From Paraburkholderia sprentiae WSM5005 (GTDB lineage Bacteria > Pseudomonadota > Gammaproteobacteria > Burkholderiales > Burkholderiaceae), in contig NZ_CP017561.2 of assembly GCF_001865575.2 (NCBI RefSeq), positions 2,418,001-2,482,000 of the forward strand: a DNA stretch of 64,000 nucleotides, given 5' to 3'. Position numbers and translations under genes: made by a program. Position 1 is the first letter of the stretch. Each line of letters opens with the position of its first letter. The notes beneath the pieces were generated by a model. That model ran no database searches. It saw nothing but the letters and a program-made list of their open reading frames with translations, and was not told where the DNA came from. This document shows positions 36,015 to 45,578 of this stretch, in pieces.

Positions 36015-37808
36015 TTATTTGTCTTCGACACGCAGGATCGCGAGGAAAGCCTCTTGCGGGATTTCAACCGAGCCCACCTGCTTCATTCGCTTCTTGCCTG
36101 CTTTCTGCTTTTCGAGCAGCTTCTTCTTACGCGTAATATCGCCGCCGTAGCATTTTGCCAGCACGTTCTTACGCAACGCTTTAATGTTTTCGCGCGCAAT
36201 GATGTTCGAGCCGATCGTGGCCTGCACTGCCACGTCGTACATCTGACGCGGAATCAGTTCGCGCATTTTCGCTGCCACTTCGCGGCCGCGGTACTGACTT
36301 TGCGAGCGGTGCACGATGACCGACAGCGCATCGACCTTGTCGCCGTTGATCAGCATGTCGACTTTCACGACGTCGGAGGCGCGGTATTCCTTGAACTCGT
36401 AATCCATCGACGCATAACCACGCGAAATCGACTTCAGACGGTCAAAGAAATCGAGCACGACTTCGCCCATCGGGATTTCGTACGTGAGCTGGACCTGACG
36501 GCCGTGATACTGCATGTTGATCTGGTTGCCGCGCTTGTGCGTACACAACGTGATCACCGCGCCGACGTAGTCTTGCGGCATATACAGGTTCACGGTGACG
36601 ATCGGCTCGCGCACTTCCTCGATCTTGGACGGCTCCGGCATCTTGGCCGGGTTCTCGACCATGAGAGTCGTGCCGTCGCGCTGCAGGACTTCGTAGACCA
36701 CGGTCGGCGCCGTCGTGATCAGGTCCATGTCGAACTCGCGTTCGAGACGTTCCTGCACGATTTCCATGTGCAACAGACCGAGGAAGCCACAGCGGAAACC
36801 GAAACCGAGCGCCTGCGACACTTCCGGTTCGTACTGCAGGGACGCGTCGTTCAGCTTCAGCTTTTCGAGCGAGTCGCGCAGCGCGTCGTACTGGTTCGCT
36901 TCGACCGGATAGAGCCCCGCGAACACCTGCGGCTTCACTTCCTTGAAGCCCGGCAGCGGCTCGGCCGCCGGCTGATTCACGAGCGTAACCGTGTCGCCGA
37001 CCTTCGCCGCCGCGAGTTCCTTGATACCGGCGATGATGAAGCCCACCTGCCCCGCCGACAGCGACTCAAGATTCTTCGACTTCGGCGTGAATACGCCGAC
37101 ATGTTCAACCGGATACTGCGCGCCGGTTGCCATCAGCCGGATCCTGTCCTTCGGACGCAGCGTGCCGTTGACGATGCGTACGAGCATCACGACGCCGACG
37201 TAGTTGTCGAACCACGAGTCGATGATCAGCGCCTGCAGCGGGGCTTTCTGATCGCCCTTCGGTGGCGGCACTTTTGCGATCAGCGCTTCGAGCACGTCTT
37301 CGACGCCGAGGCCCGTCTTCGCGCTGCAATGCGTCGCGTCGGTCGCATCGATACCGATCACGTCCTCGATCTCGGCGATCGCGTTTTCGGGGTTCGCCGC
37401 CGGCAGATCGATCTTGTTCAACACCGGAACCACTTCGACGCCGAGTTCGATGGCCGTGTAACAGTTGGCGACGGTTTGCGCCTCGACCCCCTGGCTCGCG
37501 TCGACGACGAGCAGCGCGCCTTCGCACGCGGACAGCGAGCGGCTGACTTCGTATGAGAAGTCGACGTGCCCCGGTGTGTCGATCATGTTCAGGTTGTAGA
37601 TCTGCCCGTCGCGTGCGCGATACGACAACGCGGCGGTCTGCGCCTTGATGGTAATGCCGCGCTCGCGCTCGAGATCCATCGAGTCGAGCACCTGCGCTTC
37701 CATCTCGCGGTCGGACAGACCGCCACAAATCTGGATGATGCGATCGGCGAGCGTCGACTTGCCATGGTCGATGTGCGCAATGATCGAGAAGTTACGAATA
37801 TGATCCAT
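36015..37808 (-). CDS. lepA: Elongation factor 4 (LepA)
   Basis: A 597-residue translational GTPase that acts on stalled or assembling ribosomes. Motifs: G1 [10 protein letters not shown]3 DTPGH, G4 NKID. The C-terminal unique domain of LepA is present, ending near [20 protein letters not shown], a basic motif typical of the protein. The length equals that of E. coli LepA. It heads the lepA-lepB-rnc-era-recO-pdxJ-acpS-nagZ run. Confidence 0.97.
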   Translation of the reverse strand: MDHIRNFSIIAHIDHGKSTLADRIIQICGGLSDREMEAQVLDSMDLERERGITIKAQTAALSYRARDGQIYNLNMIDTPGHVDFSYEVSRSLSACEGALLVVDASQGVEAQTVANCYTAIELGVEVVPVLNKIDLPAANPENAIAEIEDVIGIDATDATHCSAKTGLGVEDVLEALIAKVPPPKGDQKAPLQALIIDSWFDNYVGVVMLVRIVNGTLRPKDRIRLMATGAQYPVEHVGVFTPKSKNLESLSAGQVGFIIAGIKELAAAKVGDTVTLVNQPAAEPLPGFKEVKPQVFAGLYPVEANQYDALRDSLEKLKLNDASLQYEPEVSQALGFGFRCGFLGLLHMEIVQERLEREFDMDLITTAPTVVYEVLQRDGTTLMVENPAKMPEPSKIEEVREPIVTVNLYMPQDYVGAVITLCTHKRGNQINMQYHGRQVQLTYEIPMGEVVLDFFDRLKSISRGYASMDYEFKEYRASDVVKVDMLINGDKVDALSVIVHRSQSQYRGREVAAKMRELIPRQMYDVAVQATIGSNIIARENIKALRKNVLAKCYGGDITRKKKLLEKQKAGKKRMKQVGSVEIPQEAFLAILRVEDK

Positions 37809-37827
37809 TCAGTGCCGATCAAGCGAA

Positions 37828-37860
37828 AAGGCGCGCCCGGACAATAGCGGAGCACGCCTT
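37828..37860 (-). terminator. Terminator or attenuator in front of lepA
   Basis: A 9-position stem AAGGCGTGC/GCGCGCCTT with one mismatch is followed by TTTTCGC on the minus strand. It lies 20 bases before the lepA ATG and could end transcription from the rpoE operon. Confidence 0.4.
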
Positions 37861-38035
37861 GTAAGTAGGTGAAAAACCTATCTATTTTAGCCGAAAAGCC
37901 CATCGGCCGGCGCATCTTGCAGAGCGCAGGCCGAAAGACGGCGCGGAAGATGCGAGGAATTTGTCGCGGGCATCGTGGCGCGGCGCGACAAAACGCCCAT
38001 GGATCGCGCGCTTCGCAATGCCGCGCGGATGCGTA

Positions 38036-38308
38036 TCAGGATGCCGCCGCGACGCGCGACGCGTGCGCGACCAATGCCGCCCGCACGCGCGCTTCGTCGA
38101 AATGGTAGTGGCACAGTTCGACGCCATCGCAAACAAGCACCGGTACCAACTCGTCGTAACGCGCTTGGAGCAGCGGATCGCTGTCGACGTCGATCACCTT
38201 CAGCTGCGCGCCGAACTCGGCCAGCAACGGCTCGAGCGCGGCGCGCATCTGTTCGCACAGATGGCACCACGCGCGCCCATACAGCGAGAGTGACGCCGCC
38301 TTCGTCAT
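38036..38308 (-). CDS. Glutaredoxin-like protein (DUF836 type)
   Basis: A 90-residue thioredoxin-fold protein. The redox-type motif is AWCHLCEQM, with a CxxC pair, followed by VIDVDSDPLLQARYDELVPV, the cis-proline turn. This is the GrxB-small/DUF836 pattern. Its ATG overlaps the stop of the mucD-like gene by ATGA, so it is translated with that operon. The partner and substrate are unknown. Confidence 0.82.
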   Translation of the reverse strand: MTKAASLSLYGRAWCHLCEQMRAALEPLLAEFGAQLKVIDVDSDPLLQARYDELVPVLVCDGVELCHYHFDEARVRAALVAHASRVAAAS

Positions 38309-39819
38309 TTCTGCGCGACGCGCGGGCGGATCGGCACAAACTGCGTGTTGTCGCCGCGACGAACCAGCAACGCGACCATCTTCTGAGCGTCGAGGTGCGA
38401 GGTCAGTTCGTCGAACTGCTTCGCGCTCGTCACGTCGGTATCGCCGACCCGCAGGATGACGTCGCCCTTTTGCAGGCCGACACGCGCGGCCGGACCGTCG
38501 ACCGCGTCGATTTGCACGCCGTTCTGAATCTTCAGCGCTTTCTGCTGGTCGGCGGAAATGTCGCTGACTGCGATGCCGAGCGCGTTCGTTGCGCGCTGCT
38601 TGGGCGCCTGCGGCTTCTTCTGATCTGCCTTCGCGACCTTGTCCGGCTGCATTTCTGCGATCGTGATCGACAGGTCGCGCGATTGACCCTTGCGCCAGAT
38701 CGTGATGGTCGCTTTCGTGCCCGGTTTCGTATCGCCGACCATGCGCGGCAGGTCCGTCGCGGTGTCGACCGAATGGCCGTTGAACTTCAGAATGATGTCG
38801 CCCGGCTGCACCCCGGCCTTGTCGGCCGGGCCACCCGGCTCGACGCTGCTGACGAGCGCGCCCTGTGCCTTCGGCAGGCCGAGCGAATCGGCGACGTCCT
38901 TCGTCACTTCACCGATCGCTACCGCGATGCGACCGCGCACCACTTTGCCCGAGCTCTTGAGTTGATCGGCCACGCGCATCGCTTCGTCGATAGGAATCGC
39001 GAACGAAATGCCCATGAAACCGCCGGTGCGGCTGTAGATCTGCGAGTTGATGCCGATCACTTCACCCTGCATGTTAATGAGCGGACCGCCCGAGTTGCCC
39101 GGATTGACCGCCACGTCGGTCTGAATGAACGGCAGATAATCGCCGGTGTCGCGCCCCTTCGCGCTGACGATACCGGCCGTCACCGTATTTTCGAGACCGA
39201 ACGGTGAACCGATCGCGACGACCCATTCGCCGACGCGCACCTTGTTCGAATCGCCGATCGTGATGGTCGGCAGGTTCGACGCGTTGATCTTCACGACCGC
39301 CACGTCGGTGCGGTCATCGACGCCGATCAGCTTCGCCTTGAACTCGCGTTTGTCGGTCAACGTCACGTAGATGGTGTCCGCGTCGTCGATGACATGCGCA
39401 TTGGTCATCACGTAACCGTCCGCCGACAGGATGAAGCCCGAGCCAACCCCGCTGTTCTGTTCGGAATCGGTGTTGTCCGGCGAATCCTGGCTGCTGCCGC
39501 CACTGCCACCGCCGCCACCACCGTTGTCGCCCCCGTGCGGCGATTGCGGCGACTGCGGCAACGGAATCCCGAAGAAGCGACGGAAGAATTCCGACATGTC
39601 GCCATCGTCCATACCCGGTGGCAGGCCGCCGCGGGTACCGCTGTTCGACACGCGTGTTGTCGTGCGAATGTTGACGACCGCCGGCCCGACCTTGTCGACG
39701 AGGTCAGTGAAGTCGGGCAGATTGGCAGCGGGAGCCGCCGATGCCACATGCGGCACAAGCGGCAAACACGCTGCCACCACTACGGCCGCGAGGAATTTGC
39801 GCACCGAGAAAGTCGTCAT
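38305..39819 (-). CDS. mucD: DegP/MucD-type periplasmic serine endoprotease
   Basis: A 504-residue HtrA family protease for misfolded envelope proteins. A signal peptide ends near VASAA. The catalytic triad is His142 (TNAHVI), Asp172 (DRTDVAVV) and Ser243 (GNSGGPL). Two PDZ domains follow at about 290-380 and 410-495. A glycine/serine-rich loop at 95-120 lies before the protease core, in the LA-loop region. It follows mucB in the sigma-E operon. Confidence 0.94.
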   Translation of the reverse strand: MTTFSVRKFLAAVVVAACLPLVPHVASAAPAANLPDFTDLVDKVGPAVVNIRTTTRVSNSGTRGGLPPGMDDGDMSEFFRRFFGIPLPQSPQSPHGGDNGGGGGGSGGSSQDSPDNTDSEQNSGVGSGFILSADGYVMTNAHVIDDADTIYVTLTDKREFKAKLIGVDDRTDVAVVKINASNLPTITIGDSNKVRVGEWVVAIGSPFGLENTVTAGIVSAKGRDTGDYLPFIQTDVAVNPGNSGGPLINMQGEVIGINSQIYSRTGGFMGISFAIPIDEAMRVADQLKSSGKVVRGRIAVAIGEVTKDVADSLGLPKAQGALVSSVEPGGPADKAGVQPGDIILKFNGHSVDTATDLPRMVGDTKPGTKATITIWRKGQSRDLSITIAEMQPDKVAKADQKKPQAPKQRATNALGIAVSDISADQQKALKIQNGVQIDAVDGPAARVGLQKGDVILRVGDTDVTSAKQFDELTSHLDAQKMVALLVRRGDNTQFVPIRPRVAQK

Positions 39820-39856
39820 ATCGTAGCAAGCCGAGGGATTTCAGGATTCGGAAGGG

Positions 39857-40897
39857 TTACTTCGGAGCTTTGTATTCTATGGCAGACGCGAACTGCTGCA
39901 ATGTGGTTTGGGGCACTTCACCGAGCAGGGTAATCCAGAAGTCGCCCTGACGCTTGACCAGTACGTGAGTCGCGCCGCTATCGCCCGTTCCCTCTTTGCG
40001 CGTATTGTTCTCGACCGGCTCGACGAACACCGAAATCGCCGCAAGGCCGTCGGAAAACACGGCCTGATCCACAGGGATCGGCGGCTGCCCGGCCTCGCGC
40101 GACGCCATCGGGCGGCGCAGCTGGCGGATCTTGTGGAAGCCCGGCACCGACGGCGCGATCTGCCAACCCTGCGCGGCCATGTCGACCGGCTCGACTGGCG
40201 GACGCACGACCGTCCAGCCCGCGAGATTGCGAATGCCGTTGACGATGCCGGCCTTGTCGACCGGCACGCCGATGCGGACCTGCGAAAACGACAGCTGCTC
40301 AAGCACCTGGCCGTTCGGGTCAAGCGTCTGCGCGCGCAGCAAAAGACCGGTCTTTTTGTCAGCCCATAACTTGTACGCAAAGCGGTAGGCGTCTTTCGGG
40401 TCGAGTTCCATCACGAGGCAGTCGACGCCCGCGACGCGGTCGTCGCCGAGCATTTTCGGCTCGTAGACGGACAGCACCTGCTCCCCGTTCACAGATAGCA
40501 GCGCAGGGAACGAGTCCTTGTTCTGCCGTTTTTCGAAGACGACGATATGCCGCTCCGGTACGAACGTGTACATGTCGTCGTTATGCCGCAGCATTTTGCG
40601 GGGCTTGCCGTCGAGGCTTTCTAGCTGCTCGAACTCGCCATCGGTACGCGTGGCGTAATGTGCGATGCGCGACGTCTGCACGAAATTGCCGCGCTGATAG
40701 ACGAACGCGCCCTCGTAGTTCTGCTGCTGGGCGGCCTGATGGATGCGGTCGAGCAGTTCCGCGGCCGTGTGACGGGCGGCGACCGGATCGTCTTGTGCGA
40801 AAACCCGCGGTGTAGCGGACAACAACACGGCTGCGCAGAACAGAAATGCTGGCAACCGGCCCCAGATAGTCGTTTTATTGAACCGCGGAGTCTGCAT
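39857..40897 (-). CDS. mucB: MucB/RseB sigma-E regulator
   Basis: A 346-residue periplasmic protein that protects the anti-sigma factor from proteolysis until lipid or unfolded-protein signals arrive. A signal peptide ends near RVFAQ. The MucB/RseB N-terminal domain (LLDRIHQAAQQQNYEGAFVY, RHIVVFEKR) and C-terminal domain (ISVFVEPV near the end) are present. The start is taken as ATG 40897; a TTG lies one codon upstream. Only 4 bases separate it from the rseA stop. Confidence 0.92.
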   Translation of the reverse strand: MQTPRFNKTTIWGRLPAFLFCAAVLLSATPRVFAQDDPVAARHTAAELLDRIHQAAQQQNYEGAFVYQRGNFVQTSRIAHYATRTDGEFEQLESLDGKPRKMLRHNDDMYTFVPERHIVVFEKRQNKDSFPALLSVNGEQVLSVYEPKMLGDDRVAGVDCLVMELDPKDAYRFAYKLWADKKTGLLLRAQTLDPNGQVLEQLSFSQVRIGVPVDKAGIVNGIRNLAGWTVVRPPVEPVDMAAQGWQIAPSVPGFHKIRQLRRPMASREAGQPPIPVDQAVFSDGLAAISVFVEPVENNTRKEGTGDSGATHVLVKRQGDFWITLLGEVPQTTLQQFASAIEYKAPK

Positions 40898-40901
40898 CAA
40901 A

Positions 40902-41519
40902 CTATTGGCCCTGCGTGGAGACTGAGGCAGCGCGGATCACCGGCATCGAGCCTGCCATCGCCGGTTGTTGCGCGAATTGCTGATGAGCTTGCAGATATTG
41001 GTCGAGGCTCGCGTCGCGAATGATGTTGGAGTCCTGCGGCGCGGGCACCGAGGCCATGGCGACACGCTGCACCGCGTCTCCATGCGATTGCAGCGAAGCC
41101 AGCTGAGCGCCCGGACCACCCGGTACACCCTGCAACTGCGGCACGACAATCCAGGTCAACGTAACGGCGGCGGCGGCGACGGCAAAAGCCGGCACGACCC
41201 GACGGCGCAGCCTGAGCAGCCGGCGCGCGACCGACGCGGACGCGGCGGCTGGAGCCAGCAAATGCGGCTCGCTTTCGAGACGCGCCGCAAAACCGCTCAG
41301 AAAAGCGCTGCTCCTTGCTGGGTTGACCGCCAGATCATCGGAACGCAGCGCGTCGCCGATCAGGTGGTAGCCAGACCAGGCGGCGCGATCATCGCCGTCT
41401 AGTTCCGCAAGAAACTTGTCCAGATCCACATGCTCTTCGCCGAACAGCTCGCCGTCGACGAAGGCGGACAGTCGCTCGCTGTGCGAGCCCGCTTGCGATT
41501 GCATCGAGACCGACCCCAT
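40902..41519 (-). CDS. rseA: Anti-sigma factor RseA/MucA type
   Basis: A roughly 205-residue single-pass inner-membrane protein that holds sigma-E at the membrane. The N-terminal cytoplasmic domain reads ERLSAFVDGELFGEEHV, typical of anti-sigma-E, and the membrane helix is at about 107-128 (VVPAFAVAAAAVTLTWIVV). The periplasmic tail should bind MucB. I chose ATG 41519, which has GGGGAG 4 bases upstream; a second ATG lies 12 bases before it. It is 90 bases after rpoE. Confidence 0.9.
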   Translation of the reverse strand: MGSVSMQSQAGSHSERLSAFVDGELFGEEHVDLDKFLAELDGDDRAAWSGYHLIGDALRSDDLAVNPARSSAFLSGFAARLESEPHLLAPAAASASVARRLLRLRRRVVPAFAVAAAAVTLTWIVVPQLQGVPGGPGAQLASLQSHGDAVQRVAMASVPAPQDSNIIRDASLDQYLQAHQQFAQQPAMAGSMPVIRAASVSTQGQ

Positions 41520-41609
41520 GATGCTCCCCATCTTCCATACCCCGTAGTGACACCACTAATCCAGATATTGCACCGCTGCCCCGCCAAGCCCGCTGAACGT
41601 TCAAAACGT

Positions 41610-42209
41610 CTACCAGCGCTTGCCTTCGGGTGTGTCAAGCAACGGTCGCAATTTTGCCGCAATGGCTTCGCGAGCGCGGAAAATTCGTGATCTGACTGTG
41701 CCAATTGGGCACCCCATCATCTCAGCGATTTCCTCATAGCTCAAACCCTCAATTTCTCGAAGAGTAATGGCGGTGCGCAATTCTTCCGGTAAAACCGCCA
41801 TCGCAGCATTGACCGTCTCGGCGATCTGCTTGCTCATCAACATCGACTCAGGCGTGTTGATATCCCTTAGTTGGTCAGCGTCGGAGAAAGTTTCAGCTTC
41901 TTCAGCATCCGCTTCGGTCGAGGTCGGCGCACGCCGGCCTTGGGTGGCAAGGTAGTTCTTCGCGGTATTGACCGCAATCCGGTACAACCACGTATAAAAC
42001 GCCGACTCGCCGCGAAACTGCGGCAACGCGCGATACGCCTTGATAAAAGCGTCCTGCGCGACGTCTTCGACTTCGGCGGGGTCCCGCACGAGACGCGAGA
42101 TCAGCCGGAGAATCTTGCGGTGGTATTTGGAGACCAGAAGCGCGAACGCGGCCTTGTCGCCCTTCTGGACGCGCTCGACCAGCACCTGATCAATTTCTTT
42201 TTCGCTCAC
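41610..42209 (-). CDS. rpoE: RNA polymerase sigma factor RpoE (AlgU type)
   Basis: A 199-residue ECF sigma factor for envelope stress. Region 2 is HRKILRLISRLVRDPAEVEDVAQDAFIKAYRAL, quoted here only by its ends and spanning about 30-62; region 4 contains LREIEGLSYEEIAEMMGCPI and GTVRSRIFRAREA. The start codon is GTG. Upstream lie a hairpin and a four-copy 9-bp repeat. It heads rpoE-rseA-mucB-mucD. Confidence 0.96.
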   Translation of the reverse strand: MSEKEIDQVLVERVQKGDKAAFALLVSKYHRKILRLISRLVRDPAEVEDVAQDAFIKAYRALPQFRGESAFYTWLYRIAVNTAKNYLATQGRRAPTSTEADAEEAETFSDADQLRDINTPESMLMSKQIAETVNAAMAVLPEELRTAITLREIEGLSYEEIAEMMGCPIGTVRSRIFRAREAIAAKLRPLLDTPEGKRW

Positions 42210-42241
42210 CTGATAAATCCGTTAACTATGGCGCGCATGGC

Positions 42242-42264
42242 GGGGGACCATTGTAGCGTCCCCC
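42242..42264 (-). promoter_or_regulatory. Hairpin in the rpoE leader
   Basis: GGGGGAC/GTCCCCC arms of 7 bp enclose a 9-base loop that reads CTACAATG on the minus strand, close to a -10 hexamer. It lies 33-55 bases upstream of the rpoE GTG. Confidence 0.5.
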
Positions 42265-42275
42265 TCGTGAGGCAC

Positions 42276-42311
42276 GTTACTACGGTAACAGCGGTTACAG
42301 TCGTTACAGTC
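42276..42311. repeat. Four tandem 9-bp repeats upstream of rpoE
   Basis: The units GTTACTACG, GTAACAGCG, GTTACAGTC, GTTACAGTC follow one another exactly, so the GTWAC cores begin at 42276, 42285, 42294 and 42303. The last two are identical. They lie between the YgfX-like stop and the rpoE start, about 67-102 bases upstream of rpoE. Confidence 0.7.
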
Positions 42312-42828
42312 AGGCGCCAGCCGCACGGCGGCCTAGCACGGAAAGTTCGCGGAAAACGGTGGCTGGCAGCGCGTCGGCGGTGACCAGCAGGGAGCGCGCG
42401 CGGCCGGTTGGCGCACGTGTGAGGCCGCCCCGTCGACCGCCCTCGGACTCAAGCGCAAGAACCAGCAAACGGCCACTCCACTGCGCGCAACCGACTACGC
42501 GGCCTCGCGCGAGCAACACGCCCGTACGGTTCCAGGCGGAAACCTCGCCCATCGCGATATGCAGCGCAACGGGCTGCGCCGCCTCATGCCTCGCCGCGCA
42601 CAGGGCGAGCAGCGCTGCTACCGCGAGCGTCAACGGAACGGTCTGCCACGCGCCCAACCGCGGCGCGGCGCAGATATGGACGGCTAAGGTCGCGATCAGC
42701 ACGAACGCCACCAACGCGGCACGCATTGCGACCGAGGGACGCAGCGCAATCCGCTGCGTCGCCCTGTCCAACGTTGCCGGTGGCGGGGAAAGCGCCGGCG
42801 AAGCCGGCGTCGTAAGCTGACGCGTCAC
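42310..42828 (-). CDS. Small membrane protein, YgfX-like (tentative)
   Basis: A 172-residue protein with two adjacent hydrophobic segments (about 35-52 and 62-80) followed by a soluble tail. The tail pattern, GRVVGCAQWSGRLLVLALES then RSLLVTADALPATVFRELSV, resembles the YgfX/CptA family, where a membrane hairpin precedes a domain ending with an LxxDxLxxxxFRxLxxxLR-type block. I did not run a search, so this is inference. It lies between fabF (14-base gap) and rpoE. Confidence 0.6.
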   Translation of the reverse strand: MTRQLTTPASPALSPPPATLDRATQRIALRPSVAMRAALVAFVLIATLAVHICAAPRLGAWQTVPLTLAVAALLALCAARHEAAQPVALHIAMGEVSAWNRTGVLLARGRVVGCAQWSGRLLVLALESEGGRRGGLTRAPTGRARSLLVTADALPATVFRELSVLGRRAAGA

Positions 42829-42842
42829 CGGTGCTCAGGCGA

Positions 42843-44081
42843 TCAGGCGCGCTTGAACACCAGCGTGCCGTTCGTGCCGCCGAACCCGAACGAGTTCTTC
42901 AGCGCGACGTCGATCTTCATGTCCCGCGCGGTGTTCGCGCAGTAGTCGAGATCGCAGGCCGGGTCCTGGTTGAAGATGTTGATGGTCGGAGGTGAGACCT
43001 GGTGATGCACGGCGAGCACCGTGAACACCGACTCCAGACCGCCGGCGCCACCCAGCAGGTGACCCGTCATCGACTTGGTCGAGTTGACCACCATGTCCTT
43101 GGCGTGGTCGCCGAACGCCCGCTTGATGCCGGTCGTTTCCGCCAGATCGCCAAGCGGCGTGGACGTGCCGTGCGCGTTCAGGTAGTTCACCTGATCGCCG
43201 CTGATGCCCGCGTTCTTGAGCGCGGCGAGCATGCAGCGGCGTGCGCCGTCGCCGTCTTCGAGCGGCGCGGTCATGTGATACGCGTCGCCGCTCATGCCGT
43301 AGCCGGCGATTTCCGCGTAGATCTTTGCGCCGCGCGCCTTCGCGTGCTCGTATTCTTCGAGCACCATCACGCCCGCGCCTTCGCCGAGCACGAAGCCGTC
43401 GCGGTCCTTGTCCCACGGACGGCTCGCGGTCGCAGGGTCGTCATTGCGTTGCGACAGCGCGCGCGCCGCCGCGAAGCCGCCAATACCGAGCGGTGATACG
43501 GTCGATTCCGCGCCACCGGCGATCATCACATCGGCGTCGCCGTACTCGATCAGGCGCGAAGCTTCGCCGATGCAGTGCAAACCGGTCGTACACGCGGTGA
43601 CGATCGACAGATTCGGACCCTTGATGCCGAACTTGATCGACAGATGGCCGGAGATCATGTTGATGATCGAAGCCGGCACGAAGAACGGCGAGATGCGACG
43701 CGGGCCGCGATTGAGCAATTCGGTTTGGGTGATTTCGATCATCGGCAGACCGCCGATGCCCGAACCGACCACCACGCCAATGCGCTCAGAATTCTCGTCG
43801 GTGACTTCGAGGCCGCTGTCCTGCATCGCCTGGATGCCCGCAGCCACGCCGTAATGGATGAACGTGTCCATGTGGCGCGCTTCCTTACCGGGGATGTAGT
43901 CCTCGATATTGAAGCCCTTCACCTCGCCGGCGAAACGAGTCGAGAAGTTCGACGCATCGAACTTCGTGATATTGGCAATCCCAGACTTGCCGGCGACCAG
44001 ATTGGCCCAGCCATCGGCAACATTATTGCCAACAGGCGAAATCAGCCCCAGGCCTGTAACAACAACACGACGGCGGCTCAC
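42843..44081 (-). CDS. fabF: 3-oxoacyl-ACP synthase II
   Basis: A 412-residue condensing enzyme of fatty acid elongation. The nucleophile Cys is in [14 protein letters not shown], and the two catalytic His are in [11 protein letters not shown] and [12 protein letters not shown]. The start is taken as GTG at 44081, since AAGGGG lies 5 bases upstream and the product length equals the E. coli enzyme; the frame extends further without homology. A large hairpin lies 34 bases upstream, between acpP and fabF. Confidence 0.96.
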   Translation of the reverse strand: MSRRRVVVTGLGLISPVGNNVADGWANLVAGKSGIANITKFDASNFSTRFAGEVKGFNIEDYIPGKEARHMDTFIHYGVAAGIQAMQDSGLEVTDENSERIGVVVGSGIGGLPMIEITQTELLNRGPRRISPFFVPASIINMISGHLSIKFGIKGPNLSIVTACTTGLHCIGEASRLIEYGDADVMIAGGAESTVSPLGIGGFAAARALSQRNDDPATASRPWDKDRDGFVLGEGAGVMVLEEYEHAKARGAKIYAEIAGYGMSGDAYHMTAPLEDGDGARRCMLAALKNAGISGDQVNYLNAHGTSTPLGDLAETTGIKRAFGDHAKDMVVNSTKSMTGHLLGGAGGLESVFTVLAVHHQVSPPTINIFNQDPACDLDYCANTARDMKIDVALKNSFGFGGTNGTLVFKRA

Positions 44082-44114
44082 GGTAACCCCTTTTTCATAG
44101 ATGACAAAAGCAAA

Positions 44115-44156
44115 AGCCACAGCGGCCACAGGAATCGCCCTGTGTGCCCTGTGGCT
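44115..44156 (-). terminator. Hairpin between acpP and fabF, probable partial terminator
   Basis: Outer arms AGCCACAG/CTGTGGCT (8 bp) and inner arms of 9 bp with one bulge are followed on the minus strand by TTTGCTTTTG. It would reduce readthrough from the highly expressed acpP into fabF. Confidence 0.6.
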
Positions 44157-44324
44157 GTTTAAGTCGGCAATCGCGCGAAAAGTTGCGCTGTCAACATCGC
44201 TGGCTCCGGCATCGCGCAGGGTGTGTCACTGGACACGCCCAATAGCACAGACCCTGCTGGCACCGGCAAGCGGCACGGCAGGTCGTCATGCGCGGCCCGT
44301 GCGGAAACGCAGGCGCGAATGACC

Positions 44325-44564
44325 TTAGGCCTTGACGTTCGCGCGAGCGTAGTCGATCGCTTGCTGAACGGTGGTGATCTTCTCGGCTTCTTCATCCGGA
44401 ATTTCCATGCCGAATTCGTCTTCGAGAGCCATCACGAGCTCAACGGTGTCGAGCGAGTCGGCGCCGAGGTCGTTCACGAACGACGCTTCGTTCTTGATTT
44501 CCGCTTCCGCAACGCCCAGTTGTTCCGCGACGATCTTCTTGACGCGCTGTTCGATATTGTCCAT
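44325..44564 (-). CDS. acpP: Acyl carrier protein
   Basis: A 79-residue acidic carrier that holds growing fatty acids on phosphopantetheine. The attachment serine is Ser37 in GADSLDT. A strong ribosome binding site GGAGGGG lies 4 bases before the ATG, so the start is secure; the open frame continues upstream without sense. It lies between fabG and fabF as in E. coli. Confidence 0.98.
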
Positions 44565-44607
44565 TACCCCTCCAAGGGAAAAGAAGTTCAAAAATACAGG
44601 TGCGCGC

Positions 44608-44613
44608 ATTTTA
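44608..44613 (-). promoter_or_regulatory. Candidate -10 for acpP
   Basis: TAAAAT on the minus strand about 45 bases upstream of the acpP start, inside the 150-base fabG-acpP gap. No clear -35 is visible. A promoter of its own would fit the high demand for AcpP. Confidence 0.3.
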
Positions 44614-44714
44614 TCAGGTTTGACCCGGCAAAAAAGCGGCGCATCGGGTTCCAGTCAACGCATGCGCCTCGCTTTTCGCAAACGCATCACGGCGCGGATA
44701 GTACCCGAAATGGG

Positions 44715-45464
44715 TTACTGCATATACATGCCGCCGTTCACGTGCAGCGTCGTGCCGGTGATATAGCCCGCTTGCGGCGACGCGAGGAACGCGACCGCAT
44801 GCGCGATGTCTTCCGGGCTGCCGAGACGGCCAAGGGGAATCTGCGTTTTCAGCACAGTCTGCTGCTCTTCGGGCAGCGCCCTCGTCATGTCGGTATCGAT
44901 GAAACCAGGCGCCACGCAATTGACCGTGATGCCGCGGCTGCCGATCTCGCGTGCGAGCGCGCGCGTCATGCCCGCGACGCCGGCCTTCGCGGCTGCGTAG
45001 TTGATTTGCCCGGGGTTGCCGGCCGAACCGACCACCGACGTGATGTTGATGATGCGGCCACCCTTCGCCTTCATCATCGGGCGCAGCACCGCACGCGACA
45101 GACGGAACACCGACTTGAGGTTGGTGTCGACCACCGCGTCCCAGTCGTCGTCCTTCATGCGCATCGCCAGTTGATCCTGCGTGATGCCGGCGTTGTTCAC
45201 GAGCACGTTCAATACGCCGAATTCCTTGACCGTGCCGTCGATCAGCGCTTCGGCCGCGGCCGCGTCGTTGACGTCGAGCACGGCACCGCGGCCGCTTACG
45301 CCGGCCGCCTTGAACGCTTCCGTGATCGCGGCCGCGCCACTTTCGCTCGTGGCGGTGCCGATGACCGTCGCGCCCTGACGCGCGAGTTCCATCGCGATCG
45401 CACGGCCGATGCCGCGCGATGCGCCCGTCACGATTGCGATCTGCTTGTCGAGAGTCTTTTCCAT
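44715..45464 (-). CDS. fabG: 3-oxoacyl-ACP reductase
   Basis: A 249-residue NADPH-dependent short-chain dehydrogenase of fatty acid synthesis. The cofactor motif is TGASRGIG, followed by NNAG, and the catalytic residues Ser (NITSVVGSAGN), Tyr and Lys (YAAAKAG). The C-terminus TTLHVNGGMYMQ is typical of FabG. It follows fabD and precedes acpP. Confidence 0.97.
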   Translation of the reverse strand: MEKTLDKQIAIVTGASRGIGRAIAMELARQGATVIGTATSESGAAAITEAFKAAGVSGRGAVLDVNDAAAAEALIDGTVKEFGVLNVLVNNAGITQDQLAMRMKDDDWDAVVDTNLKSVFRLSRAVLRPMMKAKGGRIINITSVVGSAGNPGQINYAAAKAGVAGMTRALAREIGSRGITVNCVAPGFIDTDMTRALPEEQQTVLKTQIPLGRLGSPEDIAHAVAFLASPQAGYITGTTLHVNGGMYMQ

Positions 45465-45578
45465 CTGTCGGTCCGGATGCCCTTCAATTAGGGCTCATTG
45501 ATTTTTGTTGATTCGTCTGCCGAGGGACGCCGCGCCAGCGCGGCAATGCTCCGCCGATACGCGCTCGCGAACGCGCGC

